Of a DNA stretch of 64,000 nt, positions 1 to 10,898 are shown one piece after another (positions within the stretch are counted from its first letter, which is position 1; each line of letters begins with the position of its first letter). The notes beneath the pieces are model-generated. The model was not told the origin of the DNA. It saw only the letters and a program-made list of their open reading frames with translations, and made no database searches. Origin of the DNA: Colletotrichum lupini (Eukaryota; Ascomycota; Sordariomycetes; Glomerellales; Glomerellaceae); contig NC_064678.1 in NCBI RefSeq assembly GCF_023278565.1, positions 2,790,001 through 2,854,000 on the forward strand. Direction: 5' to 3'. A program made the translations under genes and the position numbers.

Positions 1-2432
1 GGCATAGCCGTAAGGTGCTGGTGGTCCTTGCTGCTGATAACCGGCGTATGCCAGATGTGGTGAGCCGATCTGGGGGCTACCGTGGTGAGATCCAGGAGCA
101 CTGAATGGCGGCTGTGGTGGCTGCATCGGAGACATGCCACCCCCAGGGACGAATGATTGCGTCTTGGGATTGAAGGCGTGGCGATTGTAGCTGCCGGGGA
201 TGGGATGCTGGCTCTTTGGGTCGTTCGGGTTGATGTTGGCCGGCAACTGCCCGTACATGTACGGAACAGTGCTTTGACTTGGCGGCGCCGACATACCCCG
301 AGGCGTGTAAGCCGTGGCATTAGCCGTCGAAGGTGGAGTCATCGGCACCGGCGCCGGTCCGAACCCTGGTTGTGGTTGCCAACCTTGCTGTGGAGGAGTA
401 GGGCCAGAACCACCATAGCTCCTCGCATTCGGAGGAGCTTGGAACTGGGTCTGGTTTGCCGGAGGCGGATACTAGTCCCGATCAGCTTTATGAAGTTGAG
501 GACGGAAGAGTTTTCTTACCGGTGTCATGTTAGGATAGCCCGCATTGTAGCCCGCGTTAGGCATCATGGGAGCAAATGTTTGCGTGGGTGTAGTGTTGTA
601 AGGGGCTGCGGGGATCTGATTGGGATACGGTTGCTGCACCGGCGCACCGTACTGGTTTGACACAGGAACATACTGAGGTTGAGGCACCCAAGTCTGCTGC
701 TGCGGCCCCCAGTATGGTGTGTAGTTGTGTCTCGAGTCGAAACTGTCTGAATCATCCCGTCTCTGCTTCCCAGTCTTGCCCCGTTTGCTGACACCAGGCT
801 TTTCTCTCGCCGAAACGGAGCTGGCACGTGAAACGCCATTTTCGATTTCGTTATCTTGGAACACGATTAGTGGCGGTCCGAAGGAAACGTGATAGTCACA
901 CATACCAGGCGTAGATTCCCCAGTCTTCTCAGAATTGCCGAATATTCTCTCTCGGGCTTGCTTGTACGCTTCTTCACGCTGCTCTCTCGACAATCTGAAC
1001 AAGTCAGCAAGTTGCAATCATTCGAGGAGGAAGGGAAAAATACTTCTGATTTGCCGCAGCAGACTTATCCTTAGAGTCACTGCCGGTCTCAGACGTGGCC
1101 TTGGATGGAGAAGCGCTGTTGCTACCGAATTCCCCATCCTCCCCACGTCGCATGATCTTTCGAGGCAGGACCGCTGGAGGAGGAGGCGTTTCGGCATTGG
1201 TTTCCGGAGCAGCGATACTAGCAAGCGACTCAGGTACTCTGGCGTAAGGGGTTCTGAAGATTCGGACAGATCCCACACGAGCTTCATACTGATGCGTCAT
1301 GCGGTAGTAGTCAGCCAGCTTATGTGTGAGCATCCTACAAAATGAATTCGAAGGCGGAAAGTCCATGTACGGGTCTCTGATATCGCTGTTAGTGACTGCA
1401 CATTGATTCAATCCGTCGGTACTCACTTGGAATTTTGAACAAATTTGATCAATTCGGCCTCCAATCGCAATAGAAACAGTCGATCCTTCGGGGAAGCCAT
1501 AGCCTCCAAGAGTTTTTCATCCGGTGCCTGTCCGTAGATGGTATTCAAGAGATTGGCAGAGTCGGGGAGATTAGCAGACAGAGCGTTAGGGATGGGCATC
1601 TGTGGTTGATCTGACGAAGCACTCTGCGGTGTGATCATGCCTTGGCTCAAGGAGCCGGAGATAGGTTGGGCTAGACGGCGATCGGGCATGTCGCCAAGCT
1701 GGATGATGCCTCTAGCACGCGCCGCAATGTCGGAACCCATTCTGGAGTTTGGTAGGTTTGGCCCCCGGAATGAGAAGGAATCGTCATCCTCGGCAGCAGC
1801 GGCTTTGACGCTGGCACTGTCATCCGGCCTCAGGGATTCCTTCTCGTCCAGCGCAAAGGTCGTTCCCGACGTAATACTCTTTCCGTCCAGACTGGGAGGC
1901 TTGGTACCGAGCTCCGAGCTGGAGTCAGCTCTCTGGGAGTCGTCCGACCCATCCTTGGTTATAGATTTTGATCGCTCAGCGTACGAAGAGCCTGTTCCGT
2001 TCACAACAAGGCTCGGTGTCGGTTGCCCAATGCTCAAATCCTTCAATCCATCCAACACGGCACCGGTCGCATCGGGCTTCTTGGAGAGGGTGGGCTCGCG
2101 CTTAGCGACAGTCGGCGCAGACTTCGTAGAGTTCATGATTGCGGATTGGCGAGTATCAACTGCGTCTGAAGTGGCAGATGCGGGTATGGAGGCGGCACCG
2201 GTAGAAGAAGCTTGGCTGGGACGGGCTTGAGCTGGCGCAGCAACTGGTCTGACGGTAGTGACGGGTTGGGAATCTTTTGATGCCGATGCAGCGACCTAGA
2301 ATAGCGCAGAGATTGTCAGCATTCATCACTAGGCAACTACTGAGCTTCGAGAACGAGGGGTAGCTCGGGAGCAAATCGCACCTTTGCGAAAGATGGCTTA
2401 GGAATGTCAGATGGCATCTGGGCTGTAGCCAT
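1..2432 (-). CDS. R3H and SUZ domain RNA-binding protein (3' end outside window)
   Basis: Five exons read leftward: 2432-2382, 2295-1427, 1376-1044, 994-520 and 471 to beyond base 1. Introns are 86, 50, 49 and 48 nt, with GT donors and AG acceptors. About 730 residues are visible. Residues 1-290 are Ser/Pro/Asp-rich and look disordered. An R3H domain covers about 294-355, with the defining Arg and His in FCRMLTHKLADYY (R321, H325); R3H domains bind single-stranded nucleic acid. A SUZ domain follows at about 379-440, starting PRKIMRRG and ending in REQREEAYKQARERIFG. The rest is Pro/Gln/Tyr-rich, with a SUZ-C-like block near residues 657-686 (AFNPKTQSFVPG). R3H plus SUZ matches the fungal/metazoan R3HDM-encore type, inferred to act on cytoplasmic mRNA. 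The start is the first ATG of a short exon coding MATAQMPSDIPKPSFAK. It shares a divergent intergenic region with the zinc-knuckle gene. The C-terminus lies off the window. Confidence 0.88.
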
Positions 2433-3977
2433 AGCCAGTGAAGAGGTTCGGAGGATGGCCCAACTTCAGCCGTGGGTAGTGAGATGGAAATGAAAGTCGT
2501 CCACTGAAGTAGCTTCGCGCAGGTAGAATGGTAGGCGCGCGATGAGACGAAATAAGAGACCGGGTCAAAAAGGATTAAAGACGAGGTCCGAAAGCAAGGA
2601 ACAAACTGGATCAAGGCGAGCCTGCAGAGGAAGAAATACCGTGGATCATCGTCGGGACAAGGTCGTCATCGTAGCTTTTGGATTCCTGAATGTTGGATGA
2701 ATGATGGACCCAGTTTCTCGTTGCAGGGGAGAAATGGGAGTTGTCCGTTGCGTGTTTCGTCGTCGAATAGATGTGCGCCTGAGTGACTATCCGTCAGTGG
2801 TTGTGGGAAAGGTTGGTTGCAGGAAGCTGGTAGATAGGCGCGCAGCGGTTGAGACGAGGCGACGTGAAATTTTGGCGGCCTGTGAGGCGGATAGTCCGTC
2901 ACGGGCTTGGGGGAGAGGGGTGTGGTGTGGGTGGTGTGGTGCAGACGATGGTTTAAGGTAGTGGGAGGGAATTGGTAGAGCTGTGGTGTGGGTTTTTGGG
3001 ATTGCGCTGCAAAGGGAAAAAAGAGGATGGGGAAACTGGAGAACGGAGCCAACGACCTCTCAGCTTCTTGTTCACTCACCCCGGGTAACTTGCAGTGCGA
3101 GATCAATCACTCACGCACTCCTCACTCGCTAGGTTCAATAAGTACTGATATCCGTAATCCGATGACAACGTTATGTCTCAATTTCACACTCGTGTTGCGT
3201 GAGGCCCTCTCACACAAACACACACACACACACACTCTCTCTCTCTCTCTCTGTATTCTCTCAGTTGCGAGGTATCTTCGGTCGCAGAGACGTAGTAGAG
3301 AACCTTAGCGAGAAGCTTCAGTGTTGGCAACTCCCAATCGAGCGGACAACGGTCTCAAGTCGATAAGGTGGTGTCAGACGGCTGCCATCCCCTCCGCAAC
3401 GTCTTGTGGGACGTCAGGCTGAAGAGTCGGGTATGATTGGGAACGGAATACGGGAATTCTGATGACCATCAAGCAGGTCTCGGGCCTGGGTAGGGTAGGT
3501 TAGTTGGTGAGAGACAAAAAGACCAGAGGCTGTGCCGAGAGTGGCTTAGTGCCGGCAGATTCCTAACGGAACCCTTGGGTCTGTGGCTGGTGCCTCTGAG
3601 GCTGGTGCAGGTTTTCCGATCCTTTCCTCCACCTTACATAAGCGTCCGAGTTGCCCATCGTTGAAGCCAAACCTCATTCCTCTGTCGCTGAAGTAAACCA
3701 CTTTCTACAGAGCTGGTAACAACTGAAATTCAGCTGCAACGGCGAAACACCAAAGAGCCCGTCGCTAATAATAGAACACCAGTGTTGTATCAAAGGCTCG
3801 CGTACCAAGCAAGAAAACGGAAGAAAATCTCATCTGTTGATCCCATCATAGCGGATCATCAATCGCCATCCAGACTTACAACAGTGCGATTCCAACAAAA
3901 ACCTGATTGAAGACGCCAGCGCAACGACGGCTATTCAAATTACGGCAAACCCTTCGCTCAAGTAGCGAATCTATTCA
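2433..3977. promoter_or_regulatory. Shared divergent intergenic region (R3H gene / zinc-knuckle gene)
   Basis: This 1.5-kb stretch lies between two divergent start codons, so both promoters and 5' leaders should lie here. It contains a CA/CT microsatellite at 3211-3252. Open frames inside it (for example 2666-3106 minus) have no recognisable domain and biased composition, so I call no gene. No core promoter element can be assigned with confidence. Confidence 0.5.
3211..3252. repeat. (CA)n-(CT)n compound microsatellite
   Basis: A run of CA dinucleotides, with one A interruption, passes directly into a run of CT dinucleotides. It lies in the divergent intergenic region about 730 bp upstream of the zinc-knuckle start codon. 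Confidence 0.9.
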
Positions 3978-5008
3978 ATGCATCCCTACAGAGGCCGTGG
4001 CGGACCTCGCCAGTCCACCCCAGCAAACGTCCAATGTCAAAAGTGTCTCAAAAGAGATAAGTCTACAAGCAAACGATACGTTGCAAATATCAAGCTGACT
4101 CTCACAGAACGTCACTACTCTTATGAATGCAAGGAGTCGGCTACGGCTCGACCATATGTGTCTCGGCCGTCCCGAACTCAACAGCTGCGCAACCCGAAGC
4201 TGATGCCCAAACTGTCAAATGATACGCCAGATGACGCGCAAAGAAAGTCAGTTTCTCACCTTCGTTTGTATCTCATGCGTTCAAGGTGGCTAATTCGTGG
4301 AGTAGGAAAGGAATTGCCGACGAGGAGCTCGCGAAGAAGGAAGCTGAGCGAGCGAGAAAGAGGGAGCTAGACGAGAGAGATGACGAACTCATCAGGCAAA
4401 CAGAGAGTAAGCGCAGACGATCCGAGTCTGTTGACTCCGTTTCCACCATCTCAACAAACCGCTCCGTATCGCCTCCTCCTAGGCGGCGCTCGCCATCTCC
4501 CGCCTCTGCTCTGCGGAGACAGAGGTCGTTTAGTCCGGAGAGCGACGACGGTCGCTCTGTCTCAAGAAGGTCAGCAGCAAGCAGACGGACTCAGTCCCCA
4601 CCTCGACGCCGCCAGAGATCACTTTCGAGGGACAGTCGTTCACCTGTTGGAACCCAGGAGCAGAACTATCGTCAGAGGGATGCGGATCACGCTAGACCAA
4701 CGGCCAGTGGTCATGCGCGCTACTCGCCCGATTCCAGGGATTCATCCACCTCAGGACGTGGTATGGATGCTGTTGGCAGCAGGCGGTCGTTGTCCCGGTC
4801 TCCCGACCGTCGTGGTGCGAGGCCACAAAGCGGCCCAAGTCGACGTGCTGGCAGAAACGACGGATATCGAGACGAGCCTCAGCCTACACTGGGCCGAGGT
4901 GGTGAGAACCAAAGGCAGGGTGGTGGATCTGAGCGACAGCCAGAACGAGAGCGCAGTCTCAGTCCATTTTCCAAGAGACTGGCGTTGACACAGTCCCTAA
5001 ATAGGTAG
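3978..5008 (+). CDS. Zinc-knuckle (CCHC) protein with Arg/Ser-rich tail
   Basis: The likely model is exons 3978-4056, 4108-4246 and 4306-5008, giving 306 residues. The N-terminus is short and Arg/Gly-rich. A zinc knuckle follows, with CQKCLKR before the first intron and HYSYEC after it, then a conserved block RPSRTQQLRNPKLMPKL. This layout resembles the ZCCHC10-like (zf-CCHC_3) family. The last 200 residues are Glu/Arg-rich and then rich in RS and SP dipeptides, typical of nuclear pre-mRNA processing proteins. Intron 2 (4247-4305) is canonical. Intron 1 is odd: the only nearby GT donor (4061) spliced to the CACAG acceptor (4107) shifts the frame to an early stop. An ATAAGT donor at 4057 (51 nt removed) or full retention keeps the frame. 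It converges on the cwf18 gene. Function in splicing is inferred from the RS tail only. Confidence 0.8.
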
Positions 5009-5228
5009 CTATGGGGTATCAATTATTTGTTTTTGTATTCTGCCTTTGCTGGCTGCTCGGGCGGTTCTCGATATCGATTACACGGTATTAATACACGGTA
5101 TCAGTGGATACTCACACTGTCTCAGTAGACTAGGGGTATCAATTATATGTAGGTCAAATGGAGTCTATGCCTGCTCCGCAACTGTAAAAACACAAAGGCA
5201 TTCTGCCACTCGCGCCAGGATTTACTGC
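5009..5228. repeat. Convergent 3' intergenic spacer with short direct repeats
   Basis: This 220-bp spacer separates two convergent genes. The 14-mer GGGGTATCAATTAT occurs at 5013-5026 and again at 5133-5146, exactly 120 bp apart. Between them, near 5079-5101, ACACGGTAT occurs twice, separated by TAAT. The spacer should carry both genes' 3' ends, but no canonical AATAAA is seen. Confidence 0.6.
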
Positions 5229-5858
5229 TTAAACAGCCAAATCGTCATCCTCCTCGTCCGCCTTCTCTCGTCTCTCGTCCTCTTCTTCCCTCTCGCGTAC
5301 GCGCACTCCTTCCACTAATGCAATACCATCAATTCCAGCTGCGTCGCCCTCCCTGCTGCCTGCATCGACTTGCTTGGTCTGTGTAGCCGCTTTCTGAGCT
5401 CCTGTGATGCGTTCCCTTACTAGCTTCGCAATAGCATTGTCCGTCCGAACGTTGAGAATCTCCAGCTTCTTCTCCAAGTCTCTCTTCAGGTCCCAATTCG
5501 GCTTTTTGGGTTGAAGCTTGAACAGATCGATACCCTTGTCATCCTGCGCATCTTCGGTTGCCTTTTGCTTCACATCCTCCTCAATGTCTGCCGCGAGCTC
5601 TTCAAGTGTAGGATTCTCTAGGTCTTGGGTCGGGGGCGCCTCGAAGCCAAGCTTGGGACCACGCGTTTCTGGGTCGTAGTTGCGCCCGGAAAGGTGCAAT
5701 TTTGTGACGTCCGGCTCTGTTGGGGGCGAGGCTGCGCGTTCTGACTCTGGCGCAACGATCTCATCCGCTGGTTGTTTTCTCTTGAGGTTCTTGAGCTTCG
5801 CGAGGCGCGCTTTGCGCTCGTCTGTTACCGCGCTTAGGGTGGCTTGGGAGCTCGACAT
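5229..5858 (-). CDS. cwf18: Cwf18 pre-mRNA splicing factor (CCDC12 homologue)
   Basis: This is a single-exon gene of 209 residues. The N-terminal part is basic and helical (DERKARLAKLKNLKRKQ). Then comes the family core, with LHLSGRNYDPETRGPKLGFE near residues 54-73 and LFKLQPKKPNWDLKRDLEKK near 111-130. The second half of the core (KLEILNVRTDNAIAKLVRER) is predicted helix. The C-terminus is a short highly acidic and charged tail. Order, spacing and length fit the Cwf18/CCDC12 family (PF08315), a component of the Prp19/CDC5-associated active spliceosome. The ATG at 5858 is the first in the frame. The gene converges on another RNA-processing-type gene and diverges from the PPR gene over only 461 bp. 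Confidence 0.93.
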   Translation of the reverse strand: MSSSQATLSAVTDERKARLAKLKNLKRKQPADEIVAPESERAASPPTEPDVTKLHLSGRNYDPETRGPKLGFEAPPTQDLENPTLEELAADIEEDVKQKATEDAQDDKGIDLFKLQPKKPNWDLKRDLEKKLEILNVRTDNAIAKLVRERITGAQKAATQTKQVDAGSREGDAAGIDGIALVEGVRVREREEEDERREKADEEDDDLAV

Positions 5859-6319
5859 GATGCTGTAATAGAGAAAGACTGATCGAAACGAACGATACTG
5901 TGGTAGGTTGGCCAGATATTCTTCGAATTGGAGTGTTGATGAGATTGCGGCTTTTGGTGAGCGCGTTCAATCGGGAGTTTGGAGGTTGAAAGTTCAAGTT
6001 CGGTTCGCAGTGGGGCAAGCCATTGCTACGATGGCGGGATACTTCCACGAAATGCACTAGCGGATGCACGGTCTTCCATCCTTCAAAATCACATTTAGCT
6101 CGCCAGGGGTCTATGAGAAGCTACCATCTGTCGCAAAAAAAAACAAGATAAGACTCCAGTTCACAGACTACAGCCTCAAACTTCGGATACCTTACCCTCG
6201 ATGCTCCAAGACAGTTAACAAAATCACGGTCGCACCGTCGTCGCTCGAATGCCGGCGAAGCTATACCTGTCCGTAACGACCGGAAGCTCTGGCTTTAACG
6301 CCCCGATATTACACCTGCG
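5859..6319. promoter_or_regulatory. Divergent promoter region (cwf18 / PPR gene)
   Basis: Start codons of two divergent genes lie 461 bp apart, so this stretch must carry both promoters and leaders. A short A-tract sits at about 6136-6145. No specific transcription-factor site is called. Confidence 0.5.
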
Positions 6320-8761
6320 ATGTCGCACTCCTTAGCAGGCCGACAATGTCTACGACACATCCGACAACGCGGCAACCTCGCAGCGAATAGTTATATCCAA
6401 ACGTCCTTCCAAGCTCGACCCAATGCCACTTCCGCTGTAGAACCCTCCACAGAACGGCCGTTTCGAATTCGCAAAATAAAAAGATTAGTCGAGCCAGGAT
6501 CGAGAAATGCGCCAACGCCTATCGGAGCACCCATAAATGCCGACACAAGCCGGAAACGAACAGAGTTCACCTCGAAAAACATCGATACATGGTCACCTAA
6601 GAATGGAGGAGAGAGGAAGAAGAAATACGAATTCACATCAGGAAATGCCGACACCTGGATTTCTGAGCTCGTAAAAGAGAGGAAGAGAAGATACCTGGAA
6701 TATGGATACCTCCGCCATCGCATGACCAAGAAGGAGTTGAAAGACTTTGAGAATTGGAAAAACGACTGCAAAAGACTGTACGGATTCGCATCTTTCGGCG
6801 AAGGCTACAAAGTCCCAAAAGTCCTCAGCTGGATCCAAGACCGTCAAATCGTTGAAGACGCGATCGAGCAATGGCCGACATGGAGTGAGGAGCAGAAGAA
6901 GACAAAGTGGCGAAAGCTCATGTTCTCTGCTTTATGGTCTTGTCCTGATCGGGCTACAGCCATACTCGAAATCACCACCCGCGATATCAAGCCGCCAGGT
7001 TACGCCATCAGTGATGCTATTCACTTCCTCGCAAAATGGCAAAGTCAACTATCCAAGCCTGAGTTTACTGAGCAGAGAAGACATCTTTGTAACGTGGTCG
7101 TGACGGTCTTTGAACGTCTGCCTGCGGCCTATATTCCCCTGAGGCAAAACACCATCTACATGTTGACGCATGAGGTAGAATTGCCCACCTTGATTGCCCT
7201 TTACGATTGTTGGAGGGAAAAGGACGTCCGCCTCCACAGCAACACTCTCCAAAACATGGCCAGACGACTTGCAGTCAGCCCCCTACATAAGAACCTAGCT
7301 CTCCAGATGGCCATCGATTCTATCCCAGACCAAGGTGTTGATCTCGACTCAGGCCTATGGGCATCTTTGTGTACCTCAATCTTGAGTCTCAAGCGTGGAC
7401 AAATCAAGGTTGACGACGGGTTTTCAGCTGCGGACGCATTTGTTACCCTTATAGAGCATGGCTTTGCTCCCAATATGGTGCACTACACGGCAGTGATCAG
7501 GTCGCTGTGCCTGACAGATCAGAATGAAGTTGCAGAGGAGGTGTTCCGGGTTATGCAGCGGCACAACTTTGAACCAGACATGATCATGTGGTCTACTCTG
7601 TTAGACGGAGGAAAGCGAGCTCTTTCGCCGTCGAGTATCGAATCTGCCGTCATAGGAGCTGTCGAGGGCAATGAGATTGACGTTCCCTTCTTCAACGACC
7701 TACTGATGTGCCTGCTTCACTTCTGCAAGTGGACGCCCGGTGTCATGCCGGCCTTTGGGCCAATGTTACACTTCTACTCAAAGGTGTTCCATTTGGCACC
7801 ATTGCAGGCTCTCCTTCCCGTGGACCTGTCAATGTACCTCGAGGGCCAAGAAGGCCTGCAGATGCCAGCGGATTGGGAGTTGGCGCGACAACTATTTCCT
7901 GCACTTGACAGGGCCATGTCCGCCGTCCATGAGAAGATGGAACCGACAAGTGCAACCCTGAGCATCATGTTCCTCGCACACGTGAGGAGCATGTCACAGC
8001 CTATCAACCTCATTTCACTATACGCGTACCTCAGACAGGAGATTTTGAAGGGCAGCCCCGGCGCCACCAAGCTGGTGCAGGAGAAGGGGTCATTCATGTA
8101 CGATGTCCTTATCAAGGCGCTCTGCAAGCACCCAGGCATGCTTCGTGCCGCGTTGGATATCGTCGGCGACATGCTCAAGTACACGCTTGAAGAGCGGAGC
8201 AGAGCAGCCGACGCAGCGAAGCAGTCCTCGAAGGGGAGAAGTGGCAGCAGGAGGACTGAGGTTAAGGAGACCGAAATTCAACAGACTGGGGCTCAAGATA
8301 GACAAGCACAGGAGAGCAAAGTCCCGCAGAGCGAGATCAAGGAGACCGAGGTTGCTCCCGCGCCGCTGCACCCTGCTCCAAGCGTCTTCACCTGGAGCAT
8401 CCTCCTGCACGGCTTCAGTAAGGAAAAGGGCTCCGGGGAGCGGATCCTCGCCCAAATGCGCCAGCACGGCGTCGAGCCGAACCTGGTCACCTGGAACACC
8501 CTGATCGCGGGCTACGCCAGGGCTCAGGACGTCAATAAGACAGTGCTGTCCCTCCAGCGCCTCGAGGCCTCGGGCCACGAGGCGGACGACTTTACGCTGC
8601 GGGCCTTTTCTCGGCTGGTCAACAGGGAACTCGCGCTGAGGAAGATGGAGGACGCTCTGACGCGGAGGGCGACGCGGGACGAGATGAAGAGGCTTGAGGA
8701 GCAGAGGATGGCCGAGCTGCCGCTTGGTCCTGAGGCGAAGGGGAGGCTGAGTGTGCTGTAA
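6320..8761 (+). CDS. Pentatricopeptide repeat (PPR) protein, probably mitochondrial
   Basis: This is an uninterrupted frame of 813 residues. The first 50 residues are rich in Arg, Ser and Ala with few acids, as in a mitochondrial presequence. PPR-type helical hairpins are clearest near residues 383-430 (PNMVHYTAVIRSLCL and EPDMIMWSTLLDGG) and near 690-760 (SVFTWSILLHGFSK, EPNLVTWNTLIAGYARAQ). The Pro-Asn/Asp-x-x-x-(Y/W)-(T/N/S)-x-(L/I)-I spacing is visible. Residues about 630-690 form a charged Lys/Glu/Gln linker that may be disordered. PPR proteins bind organellar RNA in a sequence-specific way, so a role in mitochondrial transcript processing or translation is likely. The target cannot be read from the sequence. 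The first in-frame ATG is used. Upstream it shares a compact promoter region with cwf18. Confidence 0.85.
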   Translation: MSHSLAGRQCLRHIRQRGNLAANSYIQTSFQARPNATSAVEPSTERPFRIRKIKRLVEPGSRNAPTPIGAPINADTSRKRTEFTSKNIDTWSPKNGGERKKKYEFTSGNADTWISELVKERKRRYLEYGYLRHRMTKKELKDFENWKNDCKRLYGFASFGEGYKVPKVLSWIQDRQIVEDAIEQWPTWSEEQKKTKWRKLMFSALWSCPDRATAILEITTRDIKPPGYAISDAIHFLAKWQSQLSKPEFTEQRRHLCNVVVTVFERLPAAYIPLRQNTIYMLTHEVELPTLIALYDCWREKDVRLHSNTLQNMARRLAVSPLHKNLALQMAIDSIPDQGVDLDSGLWASLCTSILSLKRGQIKVDDGFSAADAFVTLIEHGFAPNMVHYTAVIRSLCLTDQNEVAEEVFRVMQRHNFEPDMIMWSTLLDGGKRALSPSSIESAVIGAVEGNEIDVPFFNDLLMCLLHFCKWTPGVMPAFGPMLHFYSKVFHLAPLQALLPVDLSMYLEGQEGLQMPADWELARQLFPALDRAMSAVHEKMEPTSATLSIMFLAHVRSMSQPINLISLYAYLRQEILKGSPGATKLVQEKGSFMYDVLIKALCKHPGMLRAALDIVGDMLKYTLEERSRAADAAKQSSKGRSGSRRTEVKETEIQQTGAQDRQAQESKVPQSEIKETEVAPAPLHPAPSVFTWSILLHGFSKEKGSGERILAQMRQHGVEPNLVTWNTLIAGYARAQDVNKTVLSLQRLEASGHEADDFTLRAFSRLVNRELALRKMEDALTRRATRDEMKRLEEQRMAELPLGPEAKGRLSVL

Positions 8762-9981
8762 TCGGCGGGCGATCAACGTATGGATATAGGAGCTGACGAG
8801 ACGCTGGATTCATTTTTGAATGGCAATATACCCACTCTTCTTATTTACTTCAGACGACGAGCGATGTCCGACTTCTTTGATTTGAGTGCAACTTCGTGTC
8901 TGCTGTGAGAACTGTGTATTTACTTTCCAAGCTTCACCTATGGGAGGGTATCAAAACCTTGGATAAGCCCAAGTGGTATTCCCAGTCATGCAGCCAAAAG
9001 TGACTTTCAAAAGAAAAAGTACGACCTGGTGCACTTGGAATACAATAGAAGCTTGGGAAGAGGTGACAAGGCCACTAGCATGCATGAGGCTCTGTTGCCT
9101 TCCGTCTCGACAGCGATCGCCATAACTTGATTCCCCTCGTGTGAGTGCTACATATATACATGGAGGTCATTGTGCGTCTCTACCACTCCTGTATTGTGAG
9201 CCTCAAACAGGTGACAAGATCAACATCTCCACTGCACGGTTGCCTACCGGACTGGTAAAAGACTAGTTGGGATTAGCCGCCTGACTTCACATTTCATCTG
9301 ATCCTATCACCGTTGTGACCATGTCCCCGGCCCACATATGAGCACTACTCGATCCGGTCTGCTGCAGACCTTCTCAGCTTTGCCATTAGGCTATCACATC
9401 ACTTACTGGCGATCGAATGAGACAGCCCTTGCGTGTTGCCACTCTGGAACGGTCTTGCTGGAAGTCCTCCGACATAGCTAACTGTAAAGTCGAATGAGGA
9501 CAAGAAGCTTCAGGACCCTACTCTGAGCTGAGATTCACGCGCGGTCGGCCTTGCTACACCCGTCCCATCTGATTAAGGCACGTATGCGGCGCATTTAGCT
9601 GTAAACGGAGGCTTTCACTCAGGGCAAGTTCATAGATGAGTAGTGGAGAACTAGCTCTTTCCCAAGATTGGAAAATGTTGCGATATGTGAGTTTGGTGGC
9701 GCACAATGACTGGACATTTCGCCGCGCAGGATACAAGTAAGAATTCTGACATTCGACGTATGCATCATTGACCGAGCCTCGCTTTTCGTAGCTACAATTG
9801 GTGTGTATATCATTACAAATCCGTTGCCCAGCCCCTGGCCGCAGTGGCCTGATGCAATGAGCAATTTGGAAGCCTCCCTCCCTCTGTACGAGGCCCTACC
9901 AAGCACTAAGCATGGCCAATCGACCCTTCTCTGCTCTTGCGGGGTGCAACAAGCACGCCCCAACCCCTATTTTTGTTTCCC
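8762..9981. other. Convergent intergenic region, no gene seen
   Basis: This 1.2-kb stretch lies between the 3' ends of the PPR and p24 genes. Open frames are short (up to about 114 codons) and show no domain or splice-linked continuation. A TATATATA run occurs near 9151. I see no RNA gene or transposon relic. Confidence 0.55.
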
Positions 9982-10898
9982 TTATGTGAGCTTCTGCTTG
10001 ATGAAGAATGACCGCAGGTGAGACAATTGCCAGGTGCAGGTAACAGCGAGAACGGTGAGCTGGATAAGCATCCATCTGATGACACGGGCGTTGGTGGATT
10101 CGGACTGGTCTCTGAACTCGGCTTCGCGTTCCTGATTCGTTTTCGTTAGCATTGCTTGGTACCTTGATACACATTGGCGCCAAACGGACGCCATCTCTCC
10201 CGTCTCGAACAGTGAGAGAGAAAGCTTCTGTATCGGCTCTAATGGTGGAAGACTTACACGCTGGAAGACTTGCTCCCTGCGAATATCCTGCAGACGAGCG
10301 TTGAGGTCCTTGACGCGGGTCGCGATATCCTCGAGCTTGCTCTTGTCGGAGCTCTCGATCTCGGTGCTCTCGCCAATAGCGAGGTCAAGTGTCAGACGGA
10401 TACCACCGTTGTGGGAGTGGAGCGAGAGCCAGCCGGCGCGGCCAGAGGTGGAAGAAGGGGTGAAGCAGAGCATGTGGTCGCCGGCGTCGGCAGCCGTGAA
10501 GGTGAAACGGCCTGATGCCTGGCCGCGCTGAGAAACCACACGGTGGTCGTTGTCGAAGGTTTCCTACGAGGTAGATCATCAGCATGGATTTTCTTCTTGC
10601 TCTTGTGGGCACGCCAGTAAGAGTGACCCGGGTGCCTATAGCTATGTGGTAGCTCCAAAGGGGGGGGGATGCGCGACCAAGGGGTTTGACTTACATCAAC
10701 GGAAATGTAGATGCTGAGACCATCGTGCTTGGCCCACTGGTTGATCCGGTCATCCCACTCCTCGGCAGTGTAGTGGCCAACGACGAGCGTGTCCTTGGGG
10801 AGCTCCTCGAAGAAGCACTTGGGCGAGGTGCCGTCAATGTAGAAGTACAGCGCCTGAGCGACTGCGCTCAGCGAGAGCAAGGGGAGAAATGGCCTCAT
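9982..10898 (-). CDS. p24 family cargo receptor of the early secretory pathway (Erp1/5/6-like, alpha group)
   Basis: Three exons read leftward: 10898-10695, 10563-10258 and 10131-9982, giving 219 residues. Introns are 131 and 126 nt. Residues 1-16 (MRPFLPLLSLSAVAQA) form a signal peptide, and mature LYFYIDGTSPKCFFEELP matches the start of a p24 GOLD domain. The GOLD Cys pair is visible in PKCFFEE and HMLCFTP. A coiled-coil stretch follows (LEDIATRVKDLNARLQDI), then REQVFQR joined to EREAEFRDQSESTN. This matches animal TMED9-type proteins, which supports the second splice. A single membrane segment near 190-207 is followed by LRSFFIKQKLT. The cytosolic tail has the FF signal, but KQK rather than a canonical KKXX. 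Such proteins load cargo at ER exit sites and cycle in COPI/COPII vesicles. The second intron is in frame and stop-free. The gene diverges from swc4. Confidence 0.92.
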
